DNA of 64,000 nucleotides from JAYPHU01 sp038127535. GTDB lineage: Bacteria; Pseudomonadota; Alphaproteobacteria; Rhodospirillales; UBA2165. Made by a program: the position numbers and the translations under genes. Where the stretch lies: NCBI GenBank assembly GCA_038127535.1, contig JAYPHU010000008.1, positions 46,738 to 110,737 on the forward strand, in the 5' to 3' direction. The notes beneath the pieces are model-generated. The model was given only the letters and a program-made list of their open reading frames with translations. It searched no databases and was not told where the DNA came from. Below are positions 44,889 through 53,619 of this stretch, piece after piece; positions within the stretch are counted from its first letter, which is position 1, and each line of letters opens with the position of its first letter.

Positions 44889-46412
44889 CTACTTCCCTTC
44901 GTAGTAGTCAGCCACCAATCGGTCCAGCAGACGCACACCAAACGCCGTCCCGCCCTTTGGAACCGTGGGAGCGTCCTTCTTGGACCAAGTCACACCGGCA
45001 ATATCCAGGTGCGCCCAGGGTGTCTTGCCGACGAAGCGCTGAAGGAACTGGGCCGCGGTTATACTTCCCGCACCACGACCGCCTATATTCTTCATATCCG
45101 CCGCGTCTGAGTTCAGGAGCTTGTCATACTCAGCCGACAACGGCATGCGCCAGATCAACTCATTCACCGCCTGACCGGATTTTGTCAGTCTTTCGGACAA
45201 CGTGTCGTTGTTCGAAAACAGACCTGCGTATTGATCGCCGAGGCTGATAATGATGGCGCCTGTCAGCGTTGCCAGATTGACCATGAACTTCGGTTTGAAA
45301 CGCTCTTTCGTGTACCAGAGAGCATCACCAAGGACCAAACGGCCTTCAGCATCGGTGTTTAACACTTCGACCGTTTGACCCGACATGGAGGTGACAATAT
45401 CACCTGGCCGCTGCGCGTTGCCGTCCGGCATATTCTCCACCAGCCCAACGACGCCAACCGCGTTCACCTTGGCCTTTCGTCCGGCCAAGGCTTTCATCAA
45501 GCCGATAACAACACCGGAGCCACCCATATCCCATTTCATGTCTTCCATGCCGGCTGCGGGCTTTATGGAAATGCCGCCGGTATCAAAGGTGACGCCCTTG
45601 CCGATGAAGGCGACAGGCGCATCGTCCTTCGACCGGCCTTTGCCGCGAGCGGAAGACTTGCCGGCACCGTTCCATTGCATGACCACCATCTTGGATTCAC
45701 GAACACTGCCTTGTCCGACTCCTAGCAAGGCGCCCATACCGAGACGGCGCATCTGCGCTTCGCCAAGCACTTCAACCTTGATGCCCAGCTTTTCCAACGT
45801 CTTGGCTTGCTTCGCCAGCGTTTCTGGATAGAGAACGTTAGGCGGCTCTGACACCAGATCGCGAGTGAAAAAAACTCCGTCGGCAATCTTATTTAACGGC
45901 GCAAACACTTTTCTCGCGTTTGCGGCGCCAGTGCAGTGCAGCGTCAAGGTTTTGATGCTGGGCTTTTCCGAGGTCTTCAGTTTGGTTCGGTATTTGTCGA
46001 ACCGGTAAGACCTTAATCGAGCGCCATAGGCAATCTGCGCGGCTATTTCCGCTGTGGTAAAACCAGAGTCTGAAAGCGCATCAACGGCGACTGAAACGGC
46101 GCCTTTTTTTGCGCGACGTTGTGTCGCGTAAATCGACCCGCCTAATTTCTGCAGGTCCAAGTCCGTGAGACCGTCGGGTTTTCCAAGTCCCACCAGCATC
46201 ACGTTGTCGAGGCGGGAACCGCCCGGCGCCACTATTTGCAGGGTGTCCCCCTTGTCGCCTCTGAAGTTGCTCGCCTTGACGGCCCGCGTCAATGAACCGT
46301 CGGTGCTTTTATCAAGCTTCTCGGCCGACGGAAGGAGTTTGCCCCCCGACAGAGCCGCGACGACGACGACACCGATCTTTGGCAATCCAGGGGACGAAAA
46401 ACTGATTTTCAT
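44889..46412 (-). CDS. pepA: Leucyl aminopeptidase (M17)
   Basis: This 507-residue cytosolic peptidase has a variable N-terminal macro-like domain and the M17 catalytic domain from about residue 190. Metal and active-site residues are in GKGVTFDTGGISIKPAAGM (Lys, Asp) and the signature NTDAEGRLVLGDALWY. An Arg/Lys-rich insertion (SSARGKGRSKDDAP) precedes the core. Besides trimming N-terminal residues, PepA orthologues can bind DNA at recombination sites; whether this one does is unknown. Confidence 0.95.
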   Translation of the reverse strand: MKISFSSPGLPKIGVVVVAALSGGKLLPSAEKLDKSTDGSLTRAVKASNFRGDKGDTLQIVAPGGSRLDNVMLVGLGKPDGLTDLDLQKLGGSIYATQRRAKKGAVSVAVDALSDSGFTTAEIAAQIAYGARLRSYRFDKYRTKLKTSEKPSIKTLTLHCTGAANARKVFAPLNKIADGVFFTRDLVSEPPNVLYPETLAKQAKTLEKLGIKVEVLGEAQMRRLGMGALLGVGQGSVRESKMVVMQWNGAGKSSARGKGRSKDDAPVAFIGKGVTFDTGGISIKPAAGMEDMKWDMGGSGVVIGLMKALAGRKAKVNAVGVVGLVENMPDGNAQRPGDIVTSMSGQTVEVLNTDAEGRLVLGDALWYTKERFKPKFMVNLATLTGAIIISLGDQYAGLFSNNDTLSERLTKSGQAVNELIWRMPLSAEYDKLLNSDAADMKNIGGRGAGSITAAQFLQRFVGKTPWAHLDIAGVTWSKKDAPTVPKGGTAFGVRLLDRLVADYYEGK

Positions 46413-46490
46413 AAGTGCCTCTTTTTACTAGTCGATCAGGTTGAGTGGAGCGTATCGCAAGCTTAGCCATCGCTTGGCCAAATGAAAGCG

Positions 46491-47456
46491 CTAGTTTGAT
46501 GGGGTCTCGTTCAATTCTGCTTCGATGTCTTTACGCCGGTAACCGCTGAGAAGCCAAATGGCGCCGCCCGGTAAGGCGATTAGAATATTCATCAGGCCGA
46601 ACAGCACCGAAAGAACAAATGCATCCCCTTCCGGGACGCCTACAAACGCGAAGGCGGCGACCATTGCGCCTTCGCGGAGACCCCACCCGGCAATAGAAAT
46701 CGGAATTGTTGTAATCAGAATGACCGGCGGCATCAGAACAATGCAGTCAAGCAACGTGAGCTGAACGCCCAGTGACAGTGCCAAACAAAATGTGCCGATG
46801 GCGATCAGGATATTGCCTGTCACGCCCAGTCCGACAGAAACTACGGCGTGAACCGGCGAGAGGAAGAGGCGCTTCGTATCAGCCGCCAAATGCCCAATAC
46901 CCCGGACAATTTTCCACTTTTGGAACCGCTCTGGAAACCGATCCAGCAGCATGACAATGGCAATTCCGATCACCGCAATGGCCGCCAGGGCTGGGAATAC
47001 AAACTTTGCCGGATTGTCGCCAATCCGATTAAGAAGAAAGGGTTGCGTGATGACAACCAAGAGAATCAGACCACTCACGGTCGCCATTCGTTCCAGCATC
47101 ACGCCGTTGATGGCTCCCGGGAGACTGAGCCCCTCTCGTCGAGCGAGATACATTCGGACGGCATCGCCGCCAACAGACGACGGCAACGTCTGGTTAAAAA
47201 ATAAGCCGGCATAAAGCAGTCGAAACGTTTTCCAGAAGTCCAGCGATGCCGTGATGGCAAGCATTACAGTCCGCCAGCGGAACACGTTGTTGAACAACAA
47301 TCCGGCGAACACGATCATCGAGAGTCCCACATAGCCTAGATCAATGGACAGCAGTCGCTCAGCTGAATTCTTGAGATCGAAATTCAGCGCGATAAACGTG
47401 ATCAAAGCGATGGAGACGAAAAGCTTGAGCAGGAAAAAAACGGTGTTGCGGGTCAT
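46491..47456 (-). CDS. LPG synthase transmembrane region-like / UPF0104 flippase-type protein
   Basis: This 321-residue membrane protein has about eight helices. The pattern ISIAGWGLREGAMVAAFAFVG near residue 245 and FRLLYAGLFFNQTLPSSVGGDAVRMY near 90 are hallmarks of the lysylphosphatidylglycerol-flippase/UPF0104 family. The soluble MprF synthase domain is absent, so this is the membrane part alone. Likely acts on lipid or sugar-lipid transport; substrate unknown. It is monocistronic between pepA and amrS. Confidence 0.85.
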   Translation of the reverse strand: MTRNTVFFLLKLFVSIALITFIALNFDLKNSAERLLSIDLGYVGLSMIVFAGLLFNNVFRWRTVMLAITASLDFWKTFRLLYAGLFFNQTLPSSVGGDAVRMYLARREGLSLPGAINGVMLERMATVSGLILLVVITQPFLLNRIGDNPAKFVFPALAAIAVIGIAIVMLLDRFPERFQKWKIVRGIGHLAADTKRLFLSPVHAVVSVGLGVTGNILIAIGTFCLALSLGVQLTLLDCIVLMPPVILITTIPISIAGWGLREGAMVAAFAFVGVPEGDAFVLSVLFGLMNILIALPGGAIWLLSGYRRKDIEAELNETPSN

Positions 47457-47547
47457 CCGGATCGTGAGAGCTTTAGATAAACTTACCAGCGGTGAGACCC
47501 CCGTTTAACACACCCTTTGCAACGGTAAAGCGAAACCTGAATTTGTC

Positions 47548-48636
47548 TCAGGCGCGCAGTTTGATCGGCTGGCGTTTACGCCCCCAGTTACCGGGTTTGT
47601 CTTCAAACCTGCCATCAACCGGGTAGCCGCAATTGGCGCACATGCCGTTTTGCGTCAGTCGCCACGTGGAGAGTTGATACCAATCCCGGCCGATCAGCAT
47701 CTCACCGCAAACTGGGCAATAGGTGCTGGAGCCTTCGAGGCTATGGATATTGCCGAGGTATACGTGCTTTAAGCCGTGACTGAGGGCGATATCGCGGGCC
47801 CGGACAAGCGTCTCCGGCGGGGTCCGGGGCTTGTCCTGCATTTTCCAGTCGGGATGAAAGGCGGAAAAATGAACCGGAACAGTTGGTCCCAGGTTTTCCG
47901 CGATCCAGGCGCACTCCTCATTGAGTTCCTTGTCGGAATCGTTTTCGCTGGGGATAAGCAGCGTCGTGATCTCGAACCAGACGTCGGTTTCGTGCTTCAG
48001 ATAGACCAATGTCTCGAGCACGGTGGCCAGATGGCTGGAGCATAAATCCATATAGAAATCTTCAGTAAAGGCCTTCAGATCGATATTTGCCGCATCCATG
48101 TGTGAAAAAAATTCGGCGCGAGGGTCCGGGCAGATATAACCCGCGGTCACTGCCACCGTCTTTATCCCTCGCTCATGGCACGCCTGGGCCACGTCCACGG
48201 CGTATTCCAGGAAAATCACCGGGTCGTTGTAGGTGAACGCGACGCTTCTGCAGCCGGTCTGGAGCGCCGCCTCTGCGATCATCTCCGGTGAGGCTTGGTC
48301 CTGCAGCCGGTCAAACTGCCGGGACTTGGAAATGTCCCAGTTCTGGCAAAACTTGCACGTGAGATTGCAGCCCGCCGTGCCGAAACTCAGGACCGGTGTT
48401 CCAGGGAGGAAGTGATTGAGAGGTTTCTTCTCAATCGGATCGATGCAAAAACCCGATGACCGACCGTAGGTCGTCAGCACAATCTTGTCGTCCTGGCGGG
48501 CGCGGACGAAACAGAGGCCGCGCTGTCCTTCATTCAGCTTGCAGTACCGCGGACACACATCGCATTGGATGCGCCCGTCCTCCAGCGCGTGCCAATACCG
48601 CCCTTCCACCGCATCCGGTATGTAGTCCACGTCCAT
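47548..48636 (-). CDS. amrS: AmmeMemoRadiSam system radical SAM enzyme
   Basis: This 362-residue radical SAM protein has the 4Fe-4S motif C-x3-C-x2-C in FGTAGCNLTCKFCQNWDISK near residue 97. An N-terminal CDVCPRYCKLNEGQRGLCF and a C-terminal zinc-ribbon (YCPVCGEMLIG, MCANCGYP) bracket it, which is the AmrS layout. The AmmeMemoRadiSam system joins this enzyme with Memo and AMMECR1 proteins, which appear fused at 57256-58722, nine kilobases away on the other strand. The reaction is not established. Monocistronic here. Confidence 0.93.
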   Translation of the reverse strand: MDVDYIPDAVEGRYWHALEDGRIQCDVCPRYCKLNEGQRGLCFVRARQDDKIVLTTYGRSSGFCIDPIEKKPLNHFLPGTPVLSFGTAGCNLTCKFCQNWDISKSRQFDRLQDQASPEMIAEAALQTGCRSVAFTYNDPVIFLEYAVDVAQACHERGIKTVAVTAGYICPDPRAEFFSHMDAANIDLKAFTEDFYMDLCSSHLATVLETLVYLKHETDVWFEITTLLIPSENDSDKELNEECAWIAENLGPTVPVHFSAFHPDWKMQDKPRTPPETLVRARDIALSHGLKHVYLGNIHSLEGSSTYCPVCGEMLIGRDWYQLSTWRLTQNGMCANCGYPVDGRFEDKPGNWGRKRQPIKLRA

Positions 48637-48700
48637 AAATCCAGGATAGCATTTTTATTGCGAAACACACAGAGCTCACAGAGGCTGAGGTCCGTTGTTC

Positions 48701-48731
48701 GTCACCCTCGGACTTGATCCAAGTGTCCACG
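48701..48731. repeat. Possible fragment of an interspersed intergenic repeat
   Basis: The stretch reading CACCCTCGGACTTGATCC resembles a family of short dispersed repeats found in alphaproteobacterial intergenic regions (half of an imperfect inverted repeat). Only one copy is visible in this window, so the call rests on memory of the motif. A small hairpin GCCGA/TCGGC follows at 48752-48767. Confidence 0.25.
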
Positions 48732-48822
48732 TACTAATTCACATTGGATACGCCGATCATGGTCGGCTTTGCCGCCCAGTCCGCGCATTACGGGCTGTTA
48801 AACGGGCGACCTCCGTGTTCGG

Positions 48823-49887
48823 CTAAATCAGCGCTTTCCCCTCGAACCGTTCCCGCCATTTCGGCAGCACGTCTGGGTTAGCTAAATGCTTAGGCACTTC
48901 GCCGCGAAGGATATCCAGGATGGCTTTTTCCACCCACGGGATAGCCATGCCGAGGCCGGTGCCGCCATTTGCCGTGATCATATGCGGCGATAGCAAGATT
49001 TTGTCACCAAGGCCGAGTAAATGGGTTTGCGGATCAGGCGGTTCCTCCGGCAGCACGTCGAGCGCCGCGCCTGCGATCGTGTCCTGCTCCAGCGCGTCGA
49101 AGAGCGCGTCGATATCCACCATGGGGCCACGCGCCGCATTGATCAGTGTGGCGGTAGGTTTCATCAACGCCAGTTGCTCCGCACCGATGATCCCCCGCGT
49201 TTCGTGGTTCAGGTCACAATGGAGGGTCACCACGTCGGACTCTTTTAGTAGCGTCTCCAGATCAACCTTCTTCACGTTGTGATGCACGTATTTTGAGTCA
49301 TCCACATAGGGGTCATAAGCAATCAATTTCACCCGCCACGGCGCCAAAAGGTCAGCTAATCTAGAGCCGATCCGGCCGAGCCCGATAATGCCGATGGTCA
49401 GGCCTTCGTAGCCGTCGATCTGACGCGCGCCGATATAGGTGCCGGCCAGAGACCAATCCCGCCAGCCGCCGTTCTTCACGTGCCGGTCCTTTTCCCGCAC
49501 CTTCTTCATCATGGTGAGCATGTAGGCCATGACGCCCTCGGCCACGCCGCCCCAATTGCCCTCCGTCGGGCTATGCACAACGATAATGCCTTTCTCCGTC
49601 GCCGCATCGACATCCACATTGTCGAACCCGACGGTGTATTTAACGATTGCCCGCAGGTCCGGCGCATCGTTGAAGGAGTTCTCGGTGATCCGGAGGGACA
49701 GGTTCGCGACACCCGCCGCGACGACGGTGTCTGCATCGAAGCGCTGCTCTACTTTTTCCCGGACATTGGCCTTCTCCGCCCAGATACCTTCGGCGACGAT
49801 CAGCTCGATGCCGTTTTCACGCAGCCGTTCGTGCGACTCCCCGGTTTCATCAACCGCCTGATAAATATGCACTTTTGGTCCTGACAT
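48823..49887 (-). CDS. D-2-hydroxyacid dehydrogenase (CtBP/phosphoglycerate dehydrogenase-like)
   Basis: This 354-residue NAD-dependent enzyme has IGIIGLGRIGSRLADLL (G-x-G-x2-G, about residue 165), INAARGPMVDIDAL with the catalytic Arg, LDVLPEEPPDP with Glu, and ILLSPHMITANG with the catalytic His (about 305). It interconverts D-2-hydroxy acids and 2-oxo acids. Its divergent neighbour is a TAXI-TRAP transporter, separated by 120 bases, so it may process the imported acid. Substrate is not readable from sequence. Confidence 0.9.
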   Translation of the reverse strand: MSGPKVHIYQAVDETGESHERLRENGIELIVAEGIWAEKANVREKVEQRFDADTVVAAGVANLSLRITENSFNDAPDLRAIVKYTVGFDNVDVDAATEKGIIVVHSPTEGNWGGVAEGVMAYMLTMMKKVREKDRHVKNGGWRDWSLAGTYIGARQIDGYEGLTIGIIGLGRIGSRLADLLAPWRVKLIAYDPYVDDSKYVHHNVKKVDLETLLKESDVVTLHCDLNHETRGIIGAEQLALMKPTATLINAARGPMVDIDALFDALEQDTIAGAALDVLPEEPPDPQTHLLGLGDKILLSPHMITANGGTGLGMAIPWVEKAILDILRGEVPKHLANPDVLPKWRERFEGKALI

Positions 49888-50007
49888 TCTTTTCCCTTTT
49901 CACGGGCGCATCGAAAATTCGCTAACTGCTAGGCACCCGAACAAATTGTCGGTAGTATCTTGGGATAACAACAAGCTTAGCGTCAAACTGAAACAAGGGA
50001 GGAAGTT

Positions 50008-50952
50008 ATGAAAAAGTTAGGTTTCGTCGTTGTTGGACTAGCGGCCATGGTCATTTCTGATCAGGCTTCCGCGCAGGCGGTCGGTGTCGGCACCGGTCCG
50101 CAGGCGTCACTCACCAACCGGATCGGCGCCGGCGTCGCCAAGGTGATGGCGGATGCGGCAGGCCTGAAGACCCGCGCGGTACCGCATACATCTAATGCGC
50201 ACCACACACCGTTGGTTGCCAAGGGCACGTTGGCTTTCGGCGTAAATTCGACCGGCGATATCAATGACGCCATCGGCGGCCGCAATGCCTATAAGGGCCA
50301 TCCCGTCAGCAAGGATTGGGTCATCGCCGCCCGCCTTGTTCCACTACAAGTCGGCATGCTTGTCCGCAAATCAACGCCCTATCAGACCCTCAACGATCTG
50401 AAAGGTAAAAAGATCGCGGTCGGTTTCACGGCACATAAAACCGTTCGAACCATCATGAACGCCATCTATGCAAACACAGGCACCAAGGAAAGCGACTTCA
50501 ACGGTGTTCCCGTGCCGAACACTCATGGCGGCACACAGTTGTTCCTGAAAGGCTCCATCGAAGCCACAGCGTCGTCATTGGGAGGCGCAAGGTTGCGTAA
50601 CGCAGATGCCAAAGTCGGTGGTCTCAGAGTGCTGAAGATGAATGATTCTCCCGAAGCGGTGAAAGCAATGCAGAAGCACTATCCGGGCTCCTATCTAATC
50701 AACCGTGTGGGTTTGGGCGCCGAAGGTAAAACTCCGGTTATGGCCTTCGATATGGTGCTGATGACCTCGACCAAGATCTCCGCGGACGTGGTCTATAAGG
50801 CGGTCAAGGCGCTACATGCCGGCAAGAAGGCGCTGGAAGGCATCTCTCCGGCATTCAAGGCCTTCAAACCCGAAAACATGAACTTGAAGCTTGATGGCGT
50901 CGCCGTTCATCCGGGCGCCATTAAGTTCTACAAGGAAATGAACGTCATGTAG
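50008..50952 (+). CDS. TAXI-family TRAP transporter solute-binding protein
   Basis: This 314-residue periplasmic protein has a signal peptide ending about ASAQ at residue 23 and is preceded by a strong GGGAGGAAG. The TAXI pattern appears in GTGPQASLTNRIGAGVAK, LAFGVNSTGDINDAIGG, and LVPLQVGMLVRKSTPYQTL. TAXI proteins bind small acids such as glutamate, oxo-acids or aromatic acids; the ligand cannot be inferred. The permease follows after two intercistronic hairpins. Confidence 0.92.
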   Translation: MKKLGFVVVGLAAMVISDQASAQAVGVGTGPQASLTNRIGAGVAKVMADAAGLKTRAVPHTSNAHHTPLVAKGTLAFGVNSTGDINDAIGGRNAYKGHPVSKDWVIAARLVPLQVGMLVRKSTPYQTLNDLKGKKIAVGFTAHKTVRTIMNAIYANTGTKESDFNGVPVPNTHGGTQLFLKGSIEATASSLGGARLRNADAKVGGLRVLKMNDSPEAVKAMQKHYPGSYLINRVGLGAEGKTPVMAFDMVLMTSTKISADVVYKAVKALHAGKKALEGISPAFKAFKPENMNLKLDGVAVHPGAIKFYKEMNVM

Positions 50953-50956
50953 GACC

Positions 50957-51036
50957 CGCGCATCCTTATTTGGATGATGCGCGAGAAGAGGACACAGACC
51001 GCGGCGGCAGCCAACGCCGTCGCGGCCTCCTCTTTT
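50957..51036 (+). terminator. Two intercistronic hairpins, the second terminator-like
   Basis: CGCGCAT/ATGCGCG (50957-50963/50977-50983) comes first. A 10-base stem CCGCGGCGGC/GCCGTCGCGG (50999-51008/51016-51025) is then extended by AAGAGG/CCTCTT (50986-50991/51029-51034), followed by TTTT and A-rich sequence. It should reduce permease transcription relative to the binding protein or stabilise its mRNA 3' end. Confidence 0.6.
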
Positions 51037-51071
51037 AAAATCAATCTCATTTCATTTTTCGATAGACCGAC

Positions 51072-53021
51072 ATGACGGCCGAGCCCCAGATCAGTGAAGC
51101 TCAGAAAGTCTCGCCGGCGCCGGTGAAGACCCGGACGTTCATTATTACGCTCGCAGTTGTCCTGACGATCGCCTCGATTTGCGAGTCGTTGGATCTGTAT
51201 CGATCGCTTCTGGGCCTCCAGCTCTATGACCAGCAATTCATGTTCCCGATGGTCGGTGTCGGCATCCTGCTGACCTTTGTCCATGTCCCTTATAATTACG
51301 GCAAACGGGCCACCCCCATACCTTGGTACGACTGGGCCCTGGGCCTCATGGGGCTCGCCTCGTGTTTGTATTTGGGCGTCGAGTATCCCCGACTGGCAGA
51401 TGAAGTCGTTTATCAGCCAACCGACGCGGTCATCACGGCCATCATTATTCTCTTCCTGTGTGCGGAGGGGCTCCGCCGGACGGTCGGGATGATTCTCCTC
51501 GCCGTGCTGGTCTTCTTCATTTTGTTCGGCGTGTTGGGCCAATATGTGCCGGGCTCTCTCCAAGGCCAAAAGATCGAATTCGGCGATCTGGTCACTTATC
51601 TTACCTTCGACAATAACGCCCTGATGGGTTTGCCCATCAAAATTGTGACCACCATCGTTGTCGCCTTTTTGTTGATGGCCTCCCTGATGCAGAGATCCGG
51701 CGCGGGTGACTTTTTAAACGACATCGCCATTGCCCTGATGGGCCGCTATCGCGGGGGCGCGGCAAAGGTGGCGATCACAGCCTCTTCGCTTTTCGGCTCG
51801 ATTTCCGGCAGCACGGTCTCGAATGTTATGTCCACCGGCGCGATCACCATTCCGCTGATGAAGCGCGGCGGGTATTCCAATACATCAGCCGGCGCGATTG
51901 AGGCCGTCGCCTCCACCGGCGGACAGTTGATGCCGCCGGTGATGGGCGCGGTCGCCTTCCTCATGGCAGAAGACCTCGATGTAGAATACAAGGTGGTCGC
52001 GATTGCCGCGATAGTGCCGTCGTTCCTCTATTACACTGGCCTGTTTGTGCAGGCGGACCTGGAAGCCGCCAAGCTGGGCATCGCCCGGGTCGAGGAAGAG
52101 CTAATCCCAAAACTTTCCACCGTCATTAAGGACGGCTGGATATTCCTGATCCCCTTCGCCATTTTGATTTTCGGGCTGTTCTGGTGGAACTTGGAACCGG
52201 AGGAAGCCGCACTGGACGCCTGCGCGGCGTTAATCGTCTTGGGACTTGTGTTCGGCTATAAGGGCCGGCGAATGACCTTGAAGGATATATTTTGGTCCGT
52301 AGCGGAGACCGGCGTGCTGGTCATTGACCTCGTCATGATCGGCGCCGCCGTCGGCATGATCATCGGCATTCTCGCTAAGTCCGGACTGGGCTTTGCCTTG
52401 ACGTTGGTTCTCTCCCAATTGGGCGAAGGCAATTTCGTGCTGTTGCTCATCTTGGCGGCAGTGGTGTGTATCATCCTCGGCATGGGCATGCCGACCATCG
52501 GCGTCTATGTCCTCGTGTCGGCTCTGGTCGCACCATCAATGATCGAGGTCGGGGTTACGCCCATGGCGGCGCACATGTATGTCCTCTATTTCGGCATGCT
52601 GTCATTTATAACCCCACCTATTGCAATCGCCGCGTTTGCGGCGGCCAAACTTGCTGACAGTCCGCCGATGGCCACTGGCTTTGCCGCGACGCGCTTCGGA
52701 TGGTCCGCCTTCGTGGTCCCGGTTTTGTTTGTCTTCGCGCCAAGTCTGTTGCTGGATGGCGAACCTCTGGATCTGTTACACGATATTGGAACAGCCATCG
52801 CCGGTGTCTGGCTGGTCTCCATCGCTATTGTCGGGTATTTCCGGCGCAGCCTGTCGGCCGTGCAGCGAGCGGCCTTTACCCTTGCCGGCGCGCTTCTCCT
52901 CTTCCCGTCAGGGGCGGCGGACTGGGGCTACTGGACGGACGTTGCGGGCGTGATTATCGGCGGCATGATTGTCAGCCGGGAGTTTATGGTCCCGAGGCAG
53001 CAAACTTCGCCGGCGGAGTAG
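51072..53021 (+). CDS. TRAP transporter fused 4TM/12TM permease
   Basis: This 649-residue membrane protein combines the small DctQ-like and large DctM-like parts, with about 16-17 helices. Key stretches are GSISGSTVSNVMSTGAITIPLM, GGQLMPPVMGAVAFLMAE and GMPTIGVYVLVSALVAPSM of the TAXI-type fused permease. It works with the preceding binding protein as a sodium- or proton-driven importer. The last third (about 530-649) is a four-helix domain common in this subfamily. Confidence 0.93.
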   Translation: MTAEPQISEAQKVSPAPVKTRTFIITLAVVLTIASICESLDLYRSLLGLQLYDQQFMFPMVGVGILLTFVHVPYNYGKRATPIPWYDWALGLMGLASCLYLGVEYPRLADEVVYQPTDAVITAIIILFLCAEGLRRTVGMILLAVLVFFILFGVLGQYVPGSLQGQKIEFGDLVTYLTFDNNALMGLPIKIVTTIVVAFLLMASLMQRSGAGDFLNDIAIALMGRYRGGAAKVAITASSLFGSISGSTVSNVMSTGAITIPLMKRGGYSNTSAGAIEAVASTGGQLMPPVMGAVAFLMAEDLDVEYKVVAIAAIVPSFLYYTGLFVQADLEAAKLGIARVEEELIPKLSTVIKDGWIFLIPFAILIFGLFWWNLEPEEAALDACAALIVLGLVFGYKGRRMTLKDIFWSVAETGVLVIDLVMIGAAVGMIIGILAKSGLGFALTLVLSQLGEGNFVLLLILAAVVCIILGMGMPTIGVYVLVSALVAPSMIEVGVTPMAAHMYVLYFGMLSFITPPIAIAAFAAAKLADSPPMATGFAATRFGWSAFVVPVLFVFAPSLLLDGEPLDLLHDIGTAIAGVWLVSIAIVGYFRRSLSAVQRAAFTLAGALLLFPSGAADWGYWTDVAGVIIGGMIVSREFMVPRQQTSPAE

Positions 53022-53025
53022 CTCT

Positions 53026-53619
53026 CTAGAGGATTAGGCTTGGATTTCTGAGGTTCTGATCGCAGTCGATCAGGTTGACCTGCTTGACCAGGATTTCCCA
53101 CCGGTCTCCCGCCCAGTGCAAACGGTGGCCGCACCAGCCGGCCCACATGCGGGTTTCGCCCGCCCGGATTTCCGCGATCGTAAAGTTCGACCGGACCATG
53201 GAGATATCGGGATCAGCCGTGTCGAACACGGACACATTGCTCACCATTCGGGACGTGCGCGACACAGGCTGCTGCGACCAGGCGTGACCGGTATTCAGTC
53301 GGTAGACCCGACTTTCCAATTGCCGGCGGTCATCAAATGCGATGGTGATCTCGGCGCGGGGGTCGCCGCCGTCAGGCGTGGCAGGAATCCAGTAGGCGCA
53401 TTCGTCCGCAAACAAACCGAGCCAGCCATCCAGGCGGCCCTGATCCAGATACCGGGCCTCTTTTTCCAGGAACATCCGGCAGGTTTCCCGAAGGCCTGGA
53501 TCATGGCTTTCAGCTTCATTCATATCCCAACCCGAATAAGCCCCCACCAGCGCCTCATAGAACTCGTCGGAAATGTAATAGGACTCCCGCGATGGATCTT
53601 TGACCTGATCGCCTGCCAT
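53026..53619 (-). CDS. Aromatic-ring-hydroxylating dioxygenase beta subunit
   Basis: This 197-residue NTF2-like protein has CRMFLEKEARYLDQGRLDGW and FADECAYWIPA followed by DDRRQLESRVYRL, which are typical of the small subunit of ring-hydroxylating dioxygenases; it is structural and shapes the alpha-subunit active site. It ends the operon GS-like gene, alpha, beta, and overlaps the alpha stop by one base. No ferredoxin or reductase gene follows, so electrons must come from elsewhere. Confidence 0.88.
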   Translation of the reverse strand: MAGDQVKDPSRESYYISDEFYEALVGAYSGWDMNEAESHDPGLRETCRMFLEKEARYLDQGRLDGWLGLFADECAYWIPATPDGGDPRAEITIAFDDRRQLESRVYRLNTGHAWSQQPVSRTSRMVSNVSVFDTADPDISMVRSNFTIAEIRAGETRMWAGWCGHRLHWAGDRWEILVKQVNLIDCDQNLRNPSLIL

